This document shows, one piece after another, positions 26,705-33,887 of a stretch of DNA of 64,000 nt; the first letter of the stretch is position 1, and each line of letters starts with the position of its first letter. A program made the position numbers and the translations under genes. The notes below the pieces were generated by a model. The model saw only the letters and a program-made list of their open reading frames with translations. It had not been told where the DNA came from and searched no databases. Source of the DNA: Acetobacter garciniae (GTDB taxonomy: Bacteria; Pseudomonadota; Alphaproteobacteria; Acetobacterales; Acetobacteraceae); the NCBI RefSeq assembly GCF_017377735.1, contig NZ_JAFVMH010000009.1, positions 1 to 64,000 of the forward strand, in the 5' to 3' direction.

Positions 26705-27168
26705 GACAGAAGCCTCCTGCGCGCGAGCCACGCCTCATGGCGCTCGCGCGTATAGGGTGAAACCCGCTGTCCGGCGGCAATCCGCGCGCCTACCTGCCGC
26801 CAGTAATCGGGGGATATGGCGGACGGATCGAGGGCCATCGCCTCGATGGCGTCGATCGCTTCCAGCGCGCACCGGACCTTCGGCCAGCTGGACAGAGCGA
26901 GTAGCGATTCAGCGCCGGGACGGACGAAGGGAATGGTCTGGAACGGCTCTCCCGCGTTCACGGTCCGCACGATGTCGAGGCAGAAGATGACAGTGCCATA
27001 ATCGTTGGCGGTCCAGCGGACGAAGGCGAACACGCTGCCCGGTGCGAAGCGCATCAGCCTTCGACGGCGGTCGAGGATACGATCCTCCACGGGATGGCCG
27101 AAGCGCAGCCATTGCTCGATGCGCTTCTCGATCCAGGTCAGTTCAACCTGGGCCAGCGCGGCGGTCAT
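26701..27168 (-). CDS. DUF2840 domain-containing protein
   Basis: The 155-residue protein shows the DUF2840 pattern (HPVEDRILDRRRRLMRFAPGSVFAFVRWTANDYGTV) and no catalytic motif that I recognise. The gene overlaps traF and the AlpA-like gene by four bases each. This family is known almost only from this rdfS-traF operon of proteobacterial ICEs. Function unknown. Confidence 0.85.
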   Translation of the reverse strand: MTAALAQVELTWIEKRIEQWLRFGHPVEDRILDRRRRLMRFAPGSVFAFVRWTANDYGTVIFCLDIVRTVNAGEPFQTIPFVRPGAESLLALSSWPKVRCALEAIDAIEAMALDPSAISPDYWRQVGARIAAGQRVSPYTRERHEAWLARRRLLS

Positions 27169-27413
27169 GGCGTCTCTCCCGTGCGCCGGGCGGGGATTTC
27201 ACCCTGCGGGCCGCTGCACCGCCGCGCGCCCGCGTTCAGCCACGCGGTCAGGTCGGCGACGGCATAGACGACGCGGCCACCGATCTTGTGATAGATGGGG
27301 CCGGTGCCCATCGAGCGGTGCTTTTCCAGCGTGCGCCCGGACAGGCCCAGAAAATGCGCCGCCTCTGGGGTGCGCAGCAGGCGCGGCGGCATGGACTCAG
27401 GCAGATGAATCAT
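27165..27413 (-). CDS. AlpA/RdfS-like helix-turn-helix protein (candidate excisionase)
   Basis: The 82-residue protein contains a MerR/AlpA-type helix-turn-helix (LLRTPEAAHFLGLSGRTLEKHRSMGTGPIYHKIGGRVVYAVADL). In the Mesorhizobium symbiosis ICE the equivalent gene, rdfS, encodes the recombination directionality factor that promotes excision and is switched on by FseA. Here it also heads the transfer operon, with the DUF6499-DUF2285 pair just upstream. A GAAGGA ribosome site precedes the ATG. An 11-base C run (minus strand) sits 18 bases upstream. Confidence 0.8.
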   Translation of the reverse strand: MIHLPESMPPRLLRTPEAAHFLGLSGRTLEKHRSMGTGPIYHKIGGRVVYAVADLTAWLNAGARRCSGPQGEIPARRTGETP

Positions 27414-27430
27414 GATTGTGTCCTTCTCGT

Positions 27431-27441
27431 GGGGGGGGGGG
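27431..27441. repeat. Homopolymer of 11 G (C on the coding strand) in the leader of the AlpA-like gene
   Basis: This is the longest homopolymer noticed in the window. It lies in the 5' leader of the transfer operon, where slippage would alter leader length or promoter spacing. Confidence 0.8.
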
Positions 27442-27685
27442 CGTCCGACAGGGACGGCCCGACACGGGAAGGCTGGCTAGGAAATGGCACTGTCGGCATG
27501 GTCGTTTTTGGGGGAAACAGAAAACGTCCATCACTCATTTGCCGCCGTCTGCCCGCTTAACCACGCGGAAATCACCAGAGATACGATCGAAAAACTGACG
27601 GTAAAATCGAAAGGTTTACATGTCAGACTGGATCACGAGCGGGTTTGCGCGGCGATGGCGGCATGGTCGGGGTACTGACACCCTG

Positions 27686-28294
27686 TCAGGGGCGCGAGCG
27701 GCGTCTGCTCCCGCCCGCCTGCCATGTCAGAAAGCGTCGATAGCCTCCTGCCAGTGTCCGCCGTCCGCGCGCCAGCGTGCGCCGCACCAGCCCGCGCGCG
27801 GCATTGTCGCTCCATTCGTCACGCGACCGCTGGTATCCGAAAAGGGTCTGGCCGATGTCCCATTCGCTGGCTCCCGCTGCCTTCGCATCCATCGCGGCGA
27901 GGGACTGGCGATACAGAAGTTCGGTGCGCGGTGTCATGGCGCGATACGGTCCCGGATCGGCCCGACCGGAAAGGGCGTGGCAGAAGCGCAGGAAAGCCCA
28001 GGCGCGCACGCTGCCCAGATCGTCAGGAACAAGTGCGGCGCTGTACTGCCGCCCGGCGACGGGTTCCTCGTCCAGCCAGAACCGATGCGTAACTCCCCGT
28101 TCGGTCCAGATCAGATAACAGCCTTCGGTGTCGAGGTAGCGTCGTGCGGCGCTAAAAACAGACCACGGCACCGTCCGGTGGCTGGCACCAAGACGCGCTG
28201 GTGCCGGTTCAAGGGGAATAATGAGCGGGAGAAACTGATAGAGCCAGAACAGACTGGCCTTCTCAGTTGAAAGGGCGGGATCGACCGGAACAAA
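27686..28294 (-). CDS. DUF2285 part of an FseA-like activator (copy 1, expressed by +1 frameshift)
   Basis: From the junction at 28294 the frame gives 202 residues: FVPVDPALSTEKASLFWL, then a helix-turn-helix-like DUF2285 C-terminus (ELLYRQSLAAMDAKAAGASEWDIGQTLFG...RRTLAGGYRRFL). No good start codon or ribosome site lies at the junction; upstream codons overlap the DUF6499 gene in another frame. In Mesorhizobium, FseA is made from two such ORFs by programmed +1 frameshifting and activates rdfS. The same arrangement and direction are seen here, just ahead of the AlpA-like gene. Confidence 0.75.
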   Translation of the reverse strand, partial: FVPVDPALSTEKASLFWLYQFLPLIIPLEPAPARLGASHRTVPWSVFSAARRYLDTEGCYLIWTERGVTHRFWLDEEPVAGRQYSAALVPDDLGSVRAWAFLRFCHALSGRADPGPYRAMTPRTELLYRQSLAAMDAKAAGASEWDIGQTLFGYQRSRDEWSDNAARGLVRRTLARGRRTLAGGYRRFLTWQAGGSRRRSRP

Positions 28295-28424
28295 CCAACC
28301 CCCATTTATGCGCGAGCGCACGAAATTCCGGCGTGTCCGGCATAAGTCTTGACCAGAGTGCGTAATCATGCCGGTATTCAGGCATCCGGCGCAGATATTC
28401 CCAGGCGAGTTCTGTTTCCGGCAT
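28263..28424 (-). CDS. DUF6499 part of an FseA-like activator (copy 1)
   Basis: This 53-residue gene (ATG 28424, TGA 28263) reads MPETELAWEYLRRMPEYRHDY...PEFRALAHKWGL, the DUF6499 domain normally fused in front of DUF2285. After WGL the sequence TTG-G-TTT-GTT allows skipping of one base to enter the DUF2285 frame, giving about 245 residues in total. Without the shift only a short peptide is made. Programmed shift versus mutation cannot be settled from sequence, but copy 2 shows the same register change at the same place. Confidence 0.75.
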   Translation of the reverse strand: MPETELAWEYLRRMPEYRHDYALWSRLMPDTPEFRALAHKWGLVCSGRSRPFN

Positions 28425-28582
28425 GAGGGACGCTCCTGCTCGGGCCGTAACGGCACGGAGAACGGGTCCAACATCATGATTTTTCGCGGATTCCGGCTGT
28501 AAAGCGCCATTTTCAGATCATTTGATTACGAAGCCAGATCGACGGGATCACGATAAATAACAAATGGAGGGGCCGCAGGCCC

Positions 28583-28632
28583 CTTCCGCTCGCGGCGCGG
28601 GAGTGTCGCGTTGTCACGGCAAAAAATGGGTC
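28583..28632 (-). repeat. About 45-bp repeat, copy A (inverted relative to 36052)
   Basis: On the minus strand it reads CCATTTTTTGCC-GTGACAACGCGACACT, matching 36052-36098 on the plus strand (CCATTTTTTGCC-AGGACAACGCGACACT). It lies about 160 bases upstream of the DUF6499 start. Confidence 0.6.
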
Positions 28633-28727
28633 GTGGTGATGCGCGATATTGAGTGCGGATATAAAGAACAATCGCGAGTCGGGCTTGCCCGGCGAGCACC
28701 GCACGCGCGGGCCATCGGGCCGCGCGT

Positions 28728-28761
28728 CCCCGCCGCCGATCCGCCAGGATCGGCGGCGGGG
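28728..28761. terminator. Perfect 15-bp GC-rich hairpin
   Basis: CCCCGCCGCCGATCC and its exact complement flank a 4-base loop, 46 bases beyond the stop of the methyltransferase remnant. No U run follows, so it may be a structural element rather than a classic terminator. Confidence 0.5.
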
Positions 28762-28806
28762 CTGTCCCGCAGCGGGTAAGAGGCCGGAAAGAGAAAAAGC
28801 GGGGGC

Positions 28807-29271
28807 TTACGCCGCCCGCCTCTCGCCCCAGTAGGCCAGCCGCCGGGAGGCTGTGGCGGCGTGGGTTTCGTCTAGTTCCATGCCCAGCCAGTCGCGGCCA
28901 AGATGCTGTGCCGCGACCAGGGACGAACCGGAACCGCAAAACGGGTCTATAACCAGCCCGCCAGCCGGGCAGAACGCATGAATAAGGGGCAGCAACGCCG
29001 CGACGGGTTTTTGCGTCGGGTGCATTTTGTTGCCGGAATAGGGCATGTCGATCACGTCCGGGATGGGCTGGCGGGGGAGTTTCGCGTCGCCCTTGGCCAG
29101 CAGGTAGGCCGCTTCGTGGGTGTAGCGGACAAAGCGGGCAGATGACGCATAGGACTTGCGGAAAATGATATGTCCCACGGGCCGGAAGCCTGCCGCCTTC
29201 CATGCCGCCATGAACAGGTCAATCCGGTTCCAGGCATAGAAAGACGCGGCAAAGCCGCCATCTTTTTGCAT
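28807..29271 (-). pseudogene. 5'-truncated N4/N6 DNA methyltransferase
   Basis: The 154 residues match the C-terminal half of phage/ICE-type DNA methylases: GGFAASFYAWNRIDLF, HPTQKPV, and the SAM-binding motif I DPFCGSGSSLVAA, followed by GMELDE. The N-terminal catalytic DPPY motif (motif IV), which precedes this in the family, is missing. An upstream ATG (29281) in another frame suggests a fused 5' end. It is probably inactive. Confidence 0.75.
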
Positions 29272-29622
29272 TGTCGGTCATGTCCCTGACTCCTTGGCTG
29301 GTAAAATCGCCGGTGGAAGCACCCTGCGTGCTTCCCGGAGGCGGGTGACCGCGCGGGAGAGTTGGGGACAAATGACAGCGGGAGTGGCCGGGGTGCGCGC
29401 CAGCGGGGCAACGCCCTGCGCCGTCGCGCGGCCCTGCTACTCTGTAGGCGGCGTTTGGGGGAAGAGAGGCGAAGGGCTTTTCTTCCCCGTCTTTTCTTTG
29501 TTTTGAGGTCGCTGTTTTTACGAATGCGCCGATAATATCCGCATGGCACCGCACGGCATCTTTCGCGTGCGTCCAGTCCTGACCATGCTTGTCCTGAACG
29601 GGGTCAACCGACCGGACGGGAC
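29272..29622. other. Intergenic region, no feature recognised
   Basis: About 350 bases between the methyltransferase remnant and a small plus-strand gene. I see no conserved protein, repeat or hairpin of note. Confidence 0.4.
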
Positions 29623-29628
29623 ATGCCC

Positions 29629-29817
29629 ATGCGCGCGCCGAAGCAAAAATTGCGGATCACGGTAGTGCCGCGCGAGGCACCACCTGCCAGCATGTCGGCG
29701 AATGATGTTGCGTTGCTGCTCGCCCGCCTGATCGGACGGCAGATCGCCCGTGAACAGGCGTCACAGGTAGCCGTGAAGCTCCCTCCCCCGTCCAGTCAAT
29801 GCGACAATTCTCGCTGA
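29629..29817 (+). CDS. Small protein with ARLIGR motif
   Basis: The 62-residue protein (ATG 29629; ATG 29623 also possible) contains LLARLIGRQIAREQ. The small protein at 35429 has the related IARLIGRRMAREY, so both belong to one family of ICE-borne short proteins, the second sitting one base ahead of a serine recombinase. The function is unknown. Confidence 0.5.
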   Translation: MRAPKQKLRITVVPREAPPASMSANDVALLLARLIGRQIAREQASQVAVKLPPPSSQCDNSR

Positions 29818-29871
29818 AAGACGGTTTATACGTATAATACGAGCATCGTCATTCCAGCAGGATATCCGCCA

Positions 29872-30066
29872 ATGCCCACCGTGGGTGTCCTCGAGTTCCA
29901 GCGCAAGTTCGGCGAGTTCCAGCATCAGGCCCAGCGTGAGCCGGTCGAGATTACCCACCACGGTCGTCGCGAATATGTACTGTTGTCCGCCGATCATTAT
30001 AACTGGCTCCGCGCGGGGGCAGGATCAGGACAAGGATCGTCCCGCCTGTCTCGTCGCGGCCAGTGA
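29872..30066 (+). pseudogene. Phd/YefM-type antitoxin, C-terminus lost
   Basis: It opens MPTVGVLEFQRKFGEFQHQAQ and continues EITHHGRREYVLLSADHYNWL, the Phd/YefM DNA-binding fold. After about residue 48 the sequence becomes low-complexity and runs in another frame over the toxin remnant. A deletion seems to have fused antitoxin and toxin genes. Confidence 0.65.
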
Positions 30067-30349
30067 TAGTCTCCAGCGACCCCGCTATGTTGTGCTCCTA
30101 CCAATCACCCACACGCCGCCTTCGGGCGATACGGTTGGGATCGAGATACCGGCGGAGGTCAAGGCGGCGATCGGGCTGGATGATGCGCCAAGCTGGGTGA
30201 TTGTCTCGGATTACAATGTCGACGAATGGCCGAGTGATGGCGTGTCGCCGGTTCCCGGCAAGCCGGGCAGCTTTGCCTATGGCTTTATCCCGCTGGATCT
30301 GTTTGCCCCGATCAAGGCGGAGTTCGTCGTCCTCCCCGTCAGAAGATAA
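30020..30349 (+). pseudogene. PemK-like toxin remnant, N-terminus lost
   Basis: The frame carries DRPACLVAAS, VVLLPITHTPP, EIPAEVKAAIGLDDAPSWVIV and FAYGFIPLDLF, as in alphaproteobacterial PemK-like growth inhibitors. No start codon of its own is visible; it joins the antitoxin fragment at about 30020. Both halves of the module appear dead. Confidence 0.65.
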
Positions 30350-30397
30350 AGTCTTACCTTACGTCTCTGACACTCAGAATACCGACAAAAAAGATGA

Positions 30398-30427
30398 TTA
30401 CACCCATTGTGCCCACAATGGGTGTAA
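30398..30427 (-). terminator. Hairpin terminator
   Basis: TTACACCCATTGT and its exact complement surround GCCC. On the minus strand a T-rich tract follows, so it can end transcripts coming from 30534. Confidence 0.6.
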
Positions 30428-30533
30428 AAAAATGAAATACGCTTGACAATATAAAATATTATATTTTTATGACAACATTATAAAATAAATATATCATATT
30501 TCTCATATAAAAAAAATTTATATAATTCTTTAT

Positions 30534-30914
30534 TTATGACCGACCCATTGAACTAAGGGGGTAATTACTTCCATTTTCTTTAACGCGCACTTCAGTTTCA
30601 ACTTTTGCCCCAAATTTTATTTTCTCACCAACAACCTTGCCAGTTTTTACATCCCATTCATCAATCAAGCATTCTAGCATTTCCCTTTCCAAAATACTTT
30701 CCATTTCTCTCCATTCCCGATTGCCACCTTTGTCCTCACCCAATCGATAAATATCAAAACTTGATATTCTATTATCGTTTTCATTATCTCTAGAAACGTC
30801 TACTATAACAAGTTTATTGTACCACTTCACCACATCGGAAGTATCAAATTTGGGCTGCATTTTTTCCTCAAAAATTCTATTGAAGTCTGTATCCGGAAAG
30901 AAAATCTTATCCAC
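30534..30914 (-). CDS. AT-rich hypothetical protein
   Basis: The 126-residue protein (MDKIFFPDTDFNRIFEEKMQ...) has no motif that I recognise, no membrane helix and many charged residues. Its base composition is far more AT-rich than the surrounding ICE genes, which points to recent acquisition. It lies between two terminators (30398-30427 and 30924-30957), so it forms its own unit. No strong ribosome site was noted. Confidence 0.5.
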   Translation of the reverse strand: MDKIFFPDTDFNRIFEEKMQPKFDTSDVVKWYNKLVIVDVSRDNENDNRISSFDIYRLGEDKGGNREWREMESILEREMLECLIDEWDVKTGKVVGEKIKFGAKVETEVRVKENGSNYPLSSMGRS

Positions 30915-30923
30915 AGAAATATT

Positions 30924-30957
30924 AAAAAAAGCCCGTTAAATAAACGGGCCTTTTTTT
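30924..30957. terminator. Bidirectional Rho-independent terminator
   Basis: A GCCCGTT/AACGGGC stem is flanked by A7 on one side and T7 on the other, so it works on both strands. It separates the 30534 and 30962 genes. Confidence 0.85.
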
Positions 30958-30961
30958 GCGA

Positions 30962-31180
30962 TTAAACATTACGCCAATGATCCGGGATTCTCTTATCATC
31001 CAAATGACGCACACGTGCTACATGAGGCACATAGCCACGTGCTTTCGCCCACTGAATTCCCTCAGCTTGAGTATTAGTAGAGTGTAAAACGCTACTTGCT
31101 TGATCCTCAACTACATAATGAGAAATTGGATCACCATCACGTCCGCGAGGACGAGCCTCTACGTAAACAGATTTCGACAT
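30962..31180 (-). CDS. Small DUF2188-like protein
   Basis: The ATG at 31180 has a strong GAAGGAG site. The 72-residue protein reads SKSVYVEARPRG...ISHYVVEDQASSVL...QAEGIQWAKARGYVPHVARVRHL, resembling short DUF2188-type proteins of unknown function common in proteobacterial accessory regions. It lies in the same AT-rich patch as its neighbour. Confidence 0.6.
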   Translation of the reverse strand: MSKSVYVEARPRGRDGDPISHYVVEDQASSVLHSTNTQAEGIQWAKARGYVPHVARVRHLDDKRIPDHWRNV

Positions 31181-31502
31181 AATAATCTCCTTCACAAGCA
31201 GACATGGTATTTGTATCTGGTCATTTTAAGATCTGTAGGTATAAATAAATTGCAATGCAGTAAATCATATAACGCATACCGTGCCATTTAAATTTAATAA
31301 CTGAAATATAGATATCCACGGTTACGATAAAAAAGCAGCCACTAAGTTGTCCGCACATTGATGTCGGCCTAGCTTTCGTACACCTGACCCACCGCCAACT
31401 TTCATGTCGCAGCAAAACAACGAAGCCGTGTCGTAGTTAACGTTTTTTCTTCCAATTGTCGCACAAATGTATTACGTTTGTATTGACATTAAGGAGGTAA
31501 CT
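31181..31502. other. AT-rich intergenic region
   Basis: About 320 bases without a gene. The only feature seen is the imperfect palindrome at 31463-31481, just ahead of the antitoxin. Confidence 0.4.
31463..31481. promoter_or_regulatory. Putative toxin-antitoxin operator
   Basis: ACAAATGTATTACGTTTGT is a near-perfect palindrome 22 bases before the antitoxin ATG, where antitoxin autoregulation sites usually lie. An AAGGAGG ribosome site follows. Confidence 0.45.
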
Positions 31503-31766
31503 ATGTCTGCCGTGACGTTCCGCGTCGATGATGCTCTCAAATCCACTGCCGTTGCTAAACTGGCCGCGCACGGCCTGTCTCTCTCCGATGTCCTGCGCGA
31601 TACGCTGGCCTATATCGCCGAGACCGGCCAGCCGCCGGTAAAGCGGCGGCTTGTGACCGACGAAGATGCAAGGCTGATCGAAATCGTCCGCGAACGCCTC
31701 ACCGATCCCGCCCCCCGCCACCGCATGACGCTGGCGGAGCTCAAGGCCCGCCATCCCGATGACTGA
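31503..31766 (+). CDS. RelB/DinJ-like antitoxin
   Basis: The ATG at 31503 has an AAGGAGG site. The 87-residue protein opens AVTFRVDDALKSTAVAKLAAHGLSLSDVLRDTLAYIAET, a ribbon-helix-helix of the RelB/DinJ type. The C-terminal half should wrap the toxin. It overlaps the toxin gene by eight bases, the normal arrangement for co-translated pairs. Unlike the pair at 29872-30349, this module is intact. Confidence 0.85.
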   Translation: MSAVTFRVDDALKSTAVAKLAAHGLSLSDVLRDTLAYIAETGQPPVKRRLVTDEDARLIEIVRERLTDPAPRHRMTLAELKARHPDD

Positions 31767-32103
31767 ATACGCGATCGAATTCGATGATCGTGCACTTCGG
31801 GAGTGGGACGGGCTGGACGGAAGCATTCGCAGGAAATTCGAGAAAAAACTCGAAAAACTGGTTCTGAACCCGCATTCTCCCAGCAATGAACTGCACGGCG
31901 ATCTTGCCGGATTCTACAAAATCAAGCTGCGACAGGCCGGCTATCGCCTTGTCTATCAGGTCGTGGAACAGCGGATCGTCATCTTCGTCATCGCTGTGGG
32001 ACGCCGCGAGGATAATGAAATTTACACGGCGGCAACCGGGCGCGTCCCAGAGACGCCAGCCGATCGGACAAAGCCGCCCAGTGGTAAACGTCGCAAAAGA
32101 TAA
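31759..32103 (+). CDS. RelE/ParE-family toxin
   Basis: The 114-residue protein opens TEYAIEFDDRALREWDGLDGSIRRKFEKKLEKL and has LHGDLAGFYKIKLRQAGYRLVYQV, the RelE fold with the basic residues used for mRNA cleavage. An extended basic tail (TKPPSGKRRKR) is present. It would cleave mRNA at the ribosome when free of the antitoxin at 31503. It probably stabilises the surrounding element. Confidence 0.85.
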   Translation: MTEYAIEFDDRALREWDGLDGSIRRKFEKKLEKLVLNPHSPSNELHGDLAGFYKIKLRQAGYRLVYQVVEQRIVIFVIAVGRREDNEIYTAATGRVPETPADRTKPPSGKRRKR

Positions 32104-32135
32104 ACCATACGCAATTACACGCCAGGAGACCCGCC

Positions 32136-33887
32136 ATGACCCGTGTCGCGCTCTATGCCCGCTATTCCTCGGACAACCAGCGGGCGGCCTCGATCGAGGA
32201 CCAGTTCCGGCTCTGTGAAGAGCGCGCCACACGCGAGGGCTGGCAGGTGGTGGATTACTATCGCGACGCGGCCATCTCCGGGGCCAGCATGATCCTGCGC
32301 CCCGGCATCCAGACCCTGCTGCGCGACGCCCAGGCCGGGCAGTTCGATGTCGTGCTGGCCGAAGCGCTGGATCGTGTCTCCCGTGATCAGGCAGACGTCG
32401 CCACCCTGTTCAAGCGCCTGCAATTCGCAGGTGTCCAGATCATCACCGTGGCGGAAGCGGAAATCTCCGAACTGCATGTCGGCCTGAAAGGGACGATGAA
32501 CGCCCTGTTCCTCAAGGATCTTGCCCTGAAAACCCATCGCGGCCTGCGCGGGCGGGTCGAGGCGGGCAAATCTGGTGGCGGCCTGTGCTACGGCTATCGC
32601 GTCATCCGGCAATTCGATGCACATGGCGAGCCGATCCGGGGTGATCGCGAGATCGACCCGGTGCAGGCGGAGATCGTCCGCCGCATCTTTCGCGAGTTCG
32701 CAACCGGGCGCAGCCCGCTTTCCATCGCCAGCCGCCTGAATGACGAAGGTATCCCCAGCCCCACGGGCGGCAAGTGGAACAACACCACGCTGCGCGGCAA
32801 CACCCTGCGTGGGACCGGCATCCTCAATAACGAGTTGTATGTTGGACGGCTGGTGTGGAACCGGCTTCGCTACCTGAAAGACCCACAAACTGGTAAGCGC
32901 GTCTCGCGGCTGAACCCGCAATCGGAGTGGATCATCACCGACGTTCCCGAACTGCGGATCATGGACGACGATCTGTGGCAGTCCGTTCGTACCCGGCAGG
33001 CGAAGATCACCGAGAAGGGGGCGGTCATCAGCGCGGGCATCCGCGCTTCGAACAGTCGCCTCAATGGGCAACGTCGCCCGAAGTCCCTGCTGTCGGGGCT
33101 GGTGTTCTGTGGTATGTGCGGTGGTCCCTGCTCCATCCGGGGTGGCTACCGCTTCGCCTGTTCCAACCACATGGATAACCGCTCCTGCACCAACAAGGCC
33201 ACCATCCGCCGCATGGAACTGGAAGAGCGGATGCTGTCCGGTCTGAAAGACCGGCTGATGACGCCGAAAGCGGCGGCGGAAGCCATGCGCTCCTATGTCG
33301 AGGAAACCAACCGCGCCAATCACGAACGCCGCGCCAGCACGGCGGGATGGCAGGCGGAACTGACCAAGCTGCGCAAGGGGCTGAAACAGATGCTCCAGGT
33401 CATCGAGGACGGCGGCTACACACGCGGCATGGTCGAGCGCATGCGCGAGATAGAAGCCCGCGAGGACGAACTGGTCGCCCTGCTCGCTGCCCAGCCTCAG
33501 GACGTGCCGGATATCCATCCCAATGTCGCGGCGATCTTCAAACAGAAGGTCGAACGCCTGACCGAGACGCTGAACCATCCCGAGGACCGGCAGGAAGCGT
33601 CCGAGGCCATCCGCGCGCTGATCGAGAAAATCATTGTCACACCGGGCAAGGTTCGGGGCGAGATACACGCCACTCTGCATGGCGAGCTTGGCACGCTGCT
33701 CGACTTTGCGGCTTCTCGTGGCAACGGAAAACTGGCTCAAAAGAAAAACACTCCCGAAGCCGAGGCTTCGGGAGTGTCGGTATCGGGTATTGCGGGGGCC
33801 TGCGACCGCCGCCGTCATAAAGCGGATTTCCCTCTGGTTTCCGTTGGCATGGGCGAGATCGAGGATACCCATCAACTCGCCGCGTAG
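32136..33887 (+). CDS. Large serine recombinase
   Basis: A GGAG precedes the ATG. The 583-residue frame has the resolvase catalytic domain (MTRVALYARYSSDNQ, with the nucleophile Ser in ARYSSDNQ), the E-helix and the 'recombinase' domain, a zinc-ribbon-type segment (CGMCGG...CSNHMDNRSCTNK) and a coiled-coil C-terminus. The last 35 or so residues, after the hairpin at 33748, are read antisense to the convergent recombinase, so the native end is probably near 33745. It would integrate, excise or invert an element. Confidence 0.9.
   Translation: MTRVALYARYSSDNQRAASIEDQFRLCEERATREGWQVVDYYRDAAISGASMILRPGIQTLLRDAQAGQFDVVLAEALDRVSRDQADVATLFKRLQFAGVQIITVAEAEISELHVGLKGTMNALFLKDLALKTHRGLRGRVEAGKSGGGLCYGYRVIRQFDAHGEPIRGDREIDPVQAEIVRRIFREFATGRSPLSIASRLNDEGIPSPTGGKWNNTTLRGNTLRGTGILNNELYVGRLVWNRLRYLKDPQTGKRVSRLNPQSEWIITDVPELRIMDDDLWQSVRTRQAKITEKGAVISAGIRASNSRLNGQRRPKSLLSGLVFCGMCGGPCSIRGGYRFACSNHMDNRSCTNKATIRRMELEERMLSGLKDRLMTPKAAAEAMRSYVEETNRANHERRASTAGWQAELTKLRKGLKQMLQVIEDGGYTRGMVERMREIEAREDELVALLAAQPQDVPDIHPNVAAIFKQKVERLTETLNHPEDRQEASEAIRALIEKIIVTPGKVRGEIHATLHGELGTLLDFAASRGNGKLAQKKNTPEAEASGVSVSGIAGACDRRRHKADFPLVSVGMGEIEDTHQLAA
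33748..33777 (-). terminator. Perfect 14-bp hairpin terminator between convergent recombinases
   Basis: ACACTCCCGAAGCC and its exact complement flank a GA loop. On the minus strand TTTTTCTTTT follows, so it suits the leftward recombinase. The same hairpin-then-GTTGCGGGGGC layout occurs at 1294, 16330 and 42678. Confidence 0.8.

Larger units (their letters stand above)
28425..28806. other. Intergenic region with repeat and strong hairpins
   Basis: No gene is apparent. It contains the inverted copy of a shared repeat (28583-28632), a GGGGCC/GGCCCC stem near 28570 and the 15-base hairpin at 28728-28761. It would hold the promoter of the DUF6499-DUF2285 pair. Confidence 0.5.
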
